The notes beneath the pieces are model-generated. The model saw only the letters and a list, made by a program, of their open reading frames with translations, did no database searches and was not told the DNA's origin. A DNA stretch of 9,489 bases from an uncultured Xanthobacteraceae bacterium (lineage in GTDB: Bacteria > Pseudomonadota > Alphaproteobacteria > Rhizobiales > Xanthobacteraceae): positions 1-9,489 of the forward strand of contig CATPCO010000070.1 in the NCBI GenBank assembly GCA_955652925.1. Direction: 5' to 3'. Of this stretch, positions 5,351 to 9,489 are shown one piece after another. Within the stretch, counting starts at the first letter, position 1; every line of letters starts with the position of its first letter. Made by a program: the position numbers and the translations under genes.

Positions 5351-8332
5351 CTACTCCGCCGCCTCGATACGCGCGTGCCTGCGCGCCAGCACCGGCACGA
5401 GAAACTGTCCGGTGTAGCTGCGCTTCGAGCGCGCGATGTCTTCCGGAGTCCCGGCCGCCACGATCTCGCCGCCCCCGTCGCCGCCCTCAGGACCAAGGTC
5501 GATGATCCAGTCCGCAGTCTTGATCACTTCGAGATTGTGCTCGATCACCACGACAGTGTTGCCCTGCTCGACCAGCTCGTGCAGCACGTCGAGGAGCTTG
5601 GCGACGTCGTGGAAATGCAGGCCCGTGGTGGGCTCGTCCAGAATATAGAGCGTGCGTCCCGTCGCGCGCTTGGACAGTTCCTTGGCAAGCTTCACGCGCT
5701 GCGCTTCGCCGCCTGAGAGCGTCGTCGCCTGCTGTCCGACATGGATATAGCCCAGTCCAACCCGCTGCAGCAGCTCAAGCACATTGCGCACACGCGGCAC
5801 CACCTTGAAGAACTGCGCCGCCTCGTCGACCGTCATATCAAGCACGCCGGCGATCGACTTGCCCTTGAACGTCACTTCCAGGGTCTCGCGGTTGTAACGC
5901 TTGCCCTTGCAGACGTCACAGGTGACATAGACGTCGGGGAGGAAGTGCATTTCGATCTTGATCACGCCGTCGCCCTGGCACGCTTCACAACGCCCGCCTT
6001 TGACGTTGAATGAGAAGCGGCCCGGCTCATAGCCGCGTGCTTTCGCTTCCGGCAGTCCCGCAAACCACTCTCTGATGGGCGTAAACGCGCCGGTGTAGGT
6101 GGCCGGATTGGAGCGGGGCGTCCTGCCGATCGGCGACTGATCGATATCGATTACTTTGTCGAGGTGCTCCAGGCCTTCGATGCGGTCGTGCGGGGCAGGG
6201 GCCTCGCTTGCGCCGTTGAGCCTGCGGGCGATCGCCTTGTAGAGCGTATCGACGAGCAGTGTCGATTTTCCGCCGCCAGAGACGCCCGTCACGCAAGTGA
6301 AAAGGCCGAGTGGAATTTCAGCGGTGATACTCTTGAGATTATTGCCGCGTGCATTGACGAGCGTGAGCGTGCGCGCGGGGTTTTTGGGCCGCCGCTCGGG
6401 AATCGGCACCATCAGCTCGCCGGAAAGGTACTTGCCGGTATACGAGGCGGGCTCCGCGATGAGGTCCAGCACCGTCCCGTGCGCGACGATATGACCGCCG
6501 TGAACGCCGGCACCCGGCCCGATGTCGAGGACATGGTCGGCGGAACGGATCGCATCGTCGTCGTGCTCAACCACAATGACGGTGTTGCCGAGGTCGCGCA
6601 GCCGCTTGAGCGTCTCGAGCAGCCGCGCATTATCGCGCTGATGCAGTCCAATGGACGGCTCGTCGAGCACGTACAGCACGCCAGTGAGTCCGGATCCAAT
6701 TTGGGATGCAAGCCGGATACGCTGGCTCTCGCCTCCTGAGAGCGTGCCGCTTGCGCGCGCAAGCGTGAGGTATTCCAGCCCCACATCGACCAGAAACTTG
6801 AGTCGCTCGCGAATCTCCTTGAGCACGCGGACCGCGATTTCGTTCTGCTTTGCGCTCAGCGTCTGCGGCAATTGCGCGAACCATTCGCCCGCGCGCTTGA
6901 CCGACATGTCCGCGACTTCACCGATGTGCAGCCCGCCCACTCGCACACACAAAGCTTCGGGCTTGAGGCGAAAGCCTTTGCAACTGGCGCAGGGAATATC
7001 GGTGAAATATTTCGCCATCTCTTCGCGCGCCCAGTCGCTCTCGGTCTCGCGCCAGCGCCGCTCGAGATTGGTCACCACGCCTTCGAACGGCTTTCTCGTC
7101 TCGTACGAGCGCAGCCCGTCGTCATAGACGAACCGGATGGCATCCTCGCCCGAGCCGTGCAGCATCGCGTCCTGGGTTTTTTTCGGCAGGTCTTTCCACT
7201 TGGTGTCGAGGGTAAACTTGTAATGCTTGCCCAGCGCAACCAGCGTTTGTACGTAATAGGGACTTGAAGACTTGGCCCAGGGTGCAATTGCGCCTGCGCG
7301 CAGGCTTTTGTCCTTGTCCGGGATCACGAGATCGGGGTCGATATGCTGCTCGATCCCGAGCCCGCCGCACGCCGGACAAGCACCGAATGGATTGTTGAAC
7401 GAGAACAGCCGCGGCTCAATCTCCGAAATAGTAAATCCCGATACCGGGCAGGCGAATTTTTCGGAGAAGATCAAACGCTCGGGCCCGCTGCGATCGTGAA
7501 TCTTGGCGACTTTTTTGCCCGCGCGGATAGCATCTGCGGCCTTTGGTGGTTCGGGTTGCGCGCTGTCCGCGAATTCCACCAACGCCAATCCATCGGCAAG
7601 CTTGAGCGCCGTCTCAAGCGAATCGGCCAAGCGCGTGGCGAGATCGCCGCGCACAACAACGCGATCCACCACCACGTCAATGTCGTGCTTTAGCTTCTTG
7701 TCGAGCGTGGGCGCCTCGGCGATCTCGTAGAACCTGCCGTCAATCTTTACCCGCTGGAAGCCGCGCTTCATGTAATCGGCAAGCTCCTTGCGGTACTCAC
7801 CCTTGCGGCCGCGCACCACCGGAGCAAGCAGATAAAGCCGCGTGCCTTCGGGCAGTGTCATCACCCGATCGACCATCTGCGACACAGTCTGACTTTCGAT
7901 TGGAAGCCCGGTGGCGGGTGAATAAGGCACTCCCACGCGTGCCCAGAGCAGCCGCATGTAGTCGTAGATTTCCGTAACCGTGCCCACGGTCGAGCGCGGA
8001 TTGCGCGACGTTGTCTTCTGCTCGATGGAAATCGCGGGGGAGAGGCCGTCGATCTGGTCCACATCCGGCTTCTGCATCATCTCCAGGAATTGGCGTGCAT
8101 AGGCGGAGAGTGATTCCACGTACCGGCGTTGGCCCTCGGCATAGATGGTGTCGAACGCAAGCGAGGACTTGCCCGAGCCGGACAAGCCGGTGAAGACGAC
8201 CAGCCGATCGCGCGGGATCTCGACGTCGATGTTTTTGAGATTGTGCTCGCGTGCGCCGCGGATCGCAATGACACGGGTGTCATCACGGCTTGCATGCCGG
8301 GAAGCGCGGTTGCGATCAAAGCGGTCGTTCAT
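5351..8332 (-). CDS. uvrA: UvrA, excinuclease ABC subunit A
   Basis: A 993-residue, full-length UvrA. It is the damage-sensing ATPase of nucleotide excision repair: a dimer, with UvrB, scans DNA and loads UvrB at bulky lesions. It has two ABC-ATPase modules. Module 1 has Walker A GLSGSGKSS (49-57), signature LSGGESQR (531-538) and Walker B VLYVLDEPS (552-560). Module 2 has Walker A GVSGGGKST (683-691), signature LSGGEAQR (872-879) and Walker B TLYILDEPT (894-902). The UvrB-binding and insertion domains lie between Walker A and signature of module 1. The second zinc module (Cys782, Cys785, Cys805, Cys808) is intact; the first has Cys295, Ser298, Cys319 and Cys322, so one ligand is replaced. 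The start at 8332 has no strong ribosome-binding site. A LexA box lies 51 bases upstream, and a 6-bp hairpin (8359-8375) lies in the leader. Confidence 0.98.
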   Translation of the reverse strand: MNDRFDRNRASRHASRDDTRVIAIRGAREHNLKNIDVEIPRDRLVVFTGLSGSGKSSLAFDTIYAEGQRRYVESLSAYARQFLEMMQKPDVDQIDGLSPAISIEQKTTSRNPRSTVGTVTEIYDYMRLLWARVGVPYSPATGLPIESQTVSQMVDRVMTLPEGTRLYLLAPVVRGRKGEYRKELADYMKRGFQRVKIDGRFYEIAEAPTLDKKLKHDIDVVVDRVVVRGDLATRLADSLETALKLADGLALVEFADSAQPEPPKAADAIRAGKKVAKIHDRSGPERLIFSEKFACPVSGFTISEIEPRLFSFNNPFGACPACGGLGIEQHIDPDLVIPDKDKSLRAGAIAPWAKSSSPYYVQTLVALGKHYKFTLDTKWKDLPKKTQDAMLHGSGEDAIRFVYDDGLRSYETRKPFEGVVTNLERRWRETESDWAREEMAKYFTDIPCASCKGFRLKPEALCVRVGGLHIGEVADMSVKRAGEWFAQLPQTLSAKQNEIAVRVLKEIRERLKFLVDVGLEYLTLARASGTLSGGESQRIRLASQIGSGLTGVLYVLDEPSIGLHQRDNARLLETLKRLRDLGNTVIVVEHDDDAIRSADHVLDIGPGAGVHGGHIVAHGTVLDLIAEPASYTGKYLSGELMVPIPERRPKNPARTLTLVNARGNNLKSITAEIPLGLFTCVTGVSGGGKSTLLVDTLYKAIARRLNGASEAPAPHDRIEGLEHLDKVIDIDQSPIGRTPRSNPATYTGAFTPIREWFAGLPEAKARGYEPGRFSFNVKGGRCEACQGDGVIKIEMHFLPDVYVTCDVCKGKRYNRETLEVTFKGKSIAGVLDMTVDEAAQFFKVVPRVRNVLELLQRVGLGYIHVGQQATTLSGGEAQRVKLAKELSKRATGRTLYILDEPTTGLHFHDVAKLLDVLHELVEQGNTVVVIEHNLEVIKTADWIIDLGPEGGDGGGEIVAAGTPEDIARSKRSYTGQFLVPVLARRHARIEAAE

Positions 8333-8383
8333 CGGATCTGCCGGCGCGAGGTCAAGGTCGCGCCGTAAAGGCGCGGACAGAGC

Positions 8384-8398
8384 GAACGTAGTGAGAAC
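8384..8398 (-). promoter_or_regulatory. LexA-binding SOS box upstream of uvrA
   Basis: GTTC-TCACTAC-GTTC on the minus strand is an exact match to the alphaproteobacterial LexA operator GTTC-N7-GTTC. It ends 51 bases before the uvrA ATG. A TTGACG (8435-8430) with a poor -10 candidate CGCAAA (8412-8407) would place the operator at the transcription start. A random exact match in the 207-base intergenic region has a chance below 1%, assuming equal base use. Confidence 0.85.
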
Positions 8399-8467
8399 CG
8401 GCCGCCTTTGCGAGTCTGCCGGCGAACCCCGTCAATTCCGGAGCAGAATTGTGGACAATGCCGGCAA

Positions 8468-8494
8468 AGCCTGCGGAACAAACAGCCGCAGGCT
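8468..8494 (-). terminator. Putative terminator or attenuating hairpin after ssb
   Basis: AGCCTGCGG (8468-8476) pairs perfectly with CCGCAGGCT (8486-8494) around a 9-base loop, 45 bases after the ssb stop codon. On the minus strand the stem is followed only by TTTG, a short U-run, so termination may be partial and let some transcripts continue into uvrA. Confidence 0.5.
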
Positions 8495-8539
8495 CAATCC
8501 GGTGAGCGCTCTTTTGGTAGCGAGCGGGAAAGACTCCAA

Positions 8540-9028
8540 TCAGAATGGAATCTCGTCATCCATGTCGCCGCGTGCAGCGGCGCCGGCGAGTGCGGGCGCC
8601 TTTTCACGCGGAGCAGCGGCACCGAATGACCCGATGCTATCGTCGGCAGCCGGGCCAAAATCGGTCGCTGGGCCTCCGGGACGATCCAGCAGCGCCAACT
8701 GCGAGTTGAAACCCTGGAGCACGACTTCGGTCGTGTATTTATCCTGCCCGGACTGGTCCTGCCACTTGCGGGTTTGCAGCGAGCCTTCAAGGTAGACCTT
8801 CGATCCCTTCTTCAAATACTGCTCGGCGACCCGGCACAGCCCTTCGGCGAAAATGACCACGCGATGCCATTCGGTTCGCTCGCGGCGCTCGCCGGTCGTT
8901 TTGTCGCGCCAGGTATCGCTCGTGGCAACGCTCAGTTGGACGACGGGGCGGCCGTCCTGCGTCCGCCTGATCTCGGGATCTTTGCCGAGATTGCCCACCA
9001 GAATGACCTTGTTCACCGAACCTGCCAT
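8540..9028 (-). CDS. ssb: Single-stranded DNA-binding protein SSB
   Basis: A 162-residue bacterial SSB, which as a tetramer coats single-stranded DNA in replication, recombination and repair. The OB fold (about 1-112) opens with MAGSVNKVILVGNLGKDPEIR and contains the family segments TEWHRVVIFAEGLCRVAEQYLKKGSKVYLEG and a WQDQSGQDKYTTEVVL strand pair. A low-complexity Gly/Ala/Pro linker (about 117-152) leads to the acidic tip DMDDEIPF, the docking peptide for partner proteins such as RecO, RecQ and PriA. The ATG at 9028 has GGAG 6 bases upstream. It is co-oriented with uvrA, 207 bases away, and an SOS box lies 96 bases upstream, so both genes are probably induced by DNA damage. Confidence 0.98.
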   Translation of the reverse strand: MAGSVNKVILVGNLGKDPEIRRTQDGRPVVQLSVATSDTWRDKTTGERRERTEWHRVVIFAEGLCRVAEQYLKKGSKVYLEGSLQTRKWQDQSGQDKYTTEVVLQGFNSQLALLDRPGGPATDFGPAADDSIGSFGAAAPREKAPALAGAAARGDMDDEIPF

Positions 9029-9124
9029 GACAGTCTCCGTTTCGTCTTACCGTAATCACACTGCCCAGCCGAGCAAGCCCATTCCGTCTTTTCCACAAAG
9101 GGCAGGGGGCATCGCCGGGCACTT

Positions 9125-9139
9125 GTTCTCTTTCTGTTC
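9125..9139 (-). promoter_or_regulatory. LexA-binding SOS box upstream of ssb
   Basis: GAAC-AGAAAGA-GAAC on the minus strand (GTTC-TCTTTCT-GTTC on plus) is an exact alphaproteobacterial LexA operator. It lies 96 bases before the ssb ATG and its distal GAAC falls inside the putative -10 hexamer, so bound LexA would block RNA polymerase directly. Confidence 0.85.
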
Positions 9140-9164
9140 TAGCAGGCTTTTGCCGGCTCAGCAA
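9136..9164 (-). promoter_or_regulatory. Putative sigma-70 promoter for ssb
   Basis: On the minus strand TTGCTG (9164-9159), a 17-base spacer and TAGAAC (9141-9136) form a plausible promoter. The -10 overlaps the LexA box, the geometry expected for an SOS-repressed gene. It predicts a leader of about 100 bases before ssb. Confidence 0.45.
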
Positions 9165-9225
9165 GCACAAAAGCTTAGCTCTCGCGAACGCTGTGCATCG
9201 CACACAGCCGGACCCGCCCGCATGT

Positions 9226-9262
9226 CGCATGGGTCGGCCCCAGTGTCACCGCATGGGTTGGC
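9226..9262. repeat. Short direct repeat CGCATGGGTYGGC
   Basis: Two copies of a 13-mer differing at one base begin at 9226 and 9250, 24 bases apart. They may be part of a longer dispersed intergenic repeat running into the adjacent palindrome; that is recollection of similar sequence in Bradyrhizobium, not something visible in one copy. Confidence 0.4.
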
Positions 9263-9295
9263 GTGGCGTGCCCAACATCTTCGATAGAATGAATC

Positions 9296-9399
9296 GTAGC
9301 CCGGATTGAGCGCGCCGGAGCGTTAGCTACGGCGGCGAAATCCGGGGATAGGGCCCCGGATTTGCGCTTGCGCTTTGCGCAAGCTTCAATCCGGGCTAC
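9296..9399. repeat. 104-bp nested palindromic repeat with cruciform potential
   Basis: The outer arms GTAGCCCGGATTGA (9296-9309) and TCAATCCGGGCTAC (9386-9399) are perfect inverted repeats of 14 bp. Three hairpins lie inside: CGCCG/CGGCG (9313-9317, 9330-9334), AAATCCGGGG/CCCCGGATTT (9338-9347, 9354-9363, 6-base loop) and GCTTGCGC/GCGCAAGC (9366-9373, 9377-9384, TTT loop). The layout is a closed stem with three arms. The arm sequence matches a family I recall as highly repeated between genes in Bradyrhizobium and relatives. Confidence 0.8.
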
Positions 9400-9489
9400 T
9401 TGGCTGAGGGTCAAACCGCCCCCTAAATTCGATATTCTGCTCATTCCTCGGTGCAGCAATATGAGTGGGATAAAGTGGCACTTCCCGCA

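Larger units (their letters stand above)
9029..9489. other. Non-coding stretch upstream of ssb
   Basis: I see no credible gene here. A minus-strand frame from 9459 to 9175 runs through the palindromic repeat and has no family features. The stretch holds the ssb promoter and SOS box, inverted repeats GCTTTTG/CAAAAGC (9146-9152, 9167-9173) and GCTGTG/CACAGC (9190-9195, 9203-9208), a short direct repeat and a large nested palindrome. From 9400 to 9489 I recognise nothing. Confidence 0.7.

Noticed and set aside
6164..6739. 191-residue plus-strand open frame inside uvrA
   Set aside because: It is antisense to a highly conserved coding region and shows no recognisable motif.
8145..8795. 216-residue plus-strand open frame
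   Set aside because: It spans uvrA, the intergenic SOS region and ssb in antisense; Ser/Arg-rich composition is typical of a shadow frame.
9175..9459. 94-residue minus-strand open frame upstream of ssb
   Set aside because: It is made largely of the palindromic repeat and its repetitive flank; such frames are usually spurious annotations of repeats.
1..9489. CRISPR array, tRNA or rRNA genes, insertion sequence or prophage genes
   Set aside because: I saw no regularly spaced repeats, tRNA-like fold with a CCA end, transposase or phage motifs on either strand.

Overview
The window is high-GC alphaproteobacterial chromosome, most likely from Bradyrhizobium, Rhodopseudomonas or a close relative in the Rhizobiales. 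This rests on four things seen in the sequence: LexA operators of the alphaproteobacterial type (GTTC-N7-GTTC), a 'WSGFYFGVNAG' outer-membrane barrel, a UvrA with the CPVSGF first zinc knuckle, and a GTAGCCCGGATT...AATCCGGGCTAC palindromic intergenic repeat that I recall as common in Bradyrhizobium. The species assignment is inference.

Left part (1-2068, minus strand): four tightly packed genes read leftwards with gaps of 7, 20 and 9 bases. They are a small secreted four-cysteine protein, a dienelactone-hydrolase-family alpha/beta hydrolase, a 95-residue DUF6295-like protein, and a TauD/TfdA-type Fe(II)/2-oxoglutarate dioxygenase cut by the window edge. This looks like one operon, possibly for modifying or breaking down a small molecule that cannot be named from sequence.

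Middle part (2202-5347, plus strand): divergent from that operon is an Ntn-hydrolase related to acid ceramidase/NAAA. It is followed by an Omp25/31-type outer-membrane barrel with a strong hairpin against its ribosome-binding site, a glutathione S-transferase 16 bases downstream, and a MaoC/PhaJ-type (R)-enoyl-CoA hydratase. The hydratase converges with uvrA, leaving only 3 bases between the stop codons.

Right part (5351-9489, minus strand): ssb and then uvrA, both read leftwards, each with its own exact GTTC-N7-GTTC LexA box. This is a DNA-damage module: SSB coats single-stranded DNA and UvrA starts nucleotide excision repair. The ssb box overlaps the -10 of a plausible promoter. Upstream of ssb lies 461 bases of non-coding DNA holding this operator, a short direct repeat and a 104-bp nested palindrome that can fold as a three-armed cruciform.

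I see no wholly new multi-gene defence or mobile system. The best leads are the uncharacterised four-gene operon, the bacterial acid-ceramidase-like enzyme, the paired SOS operators and the cruciform repeat.
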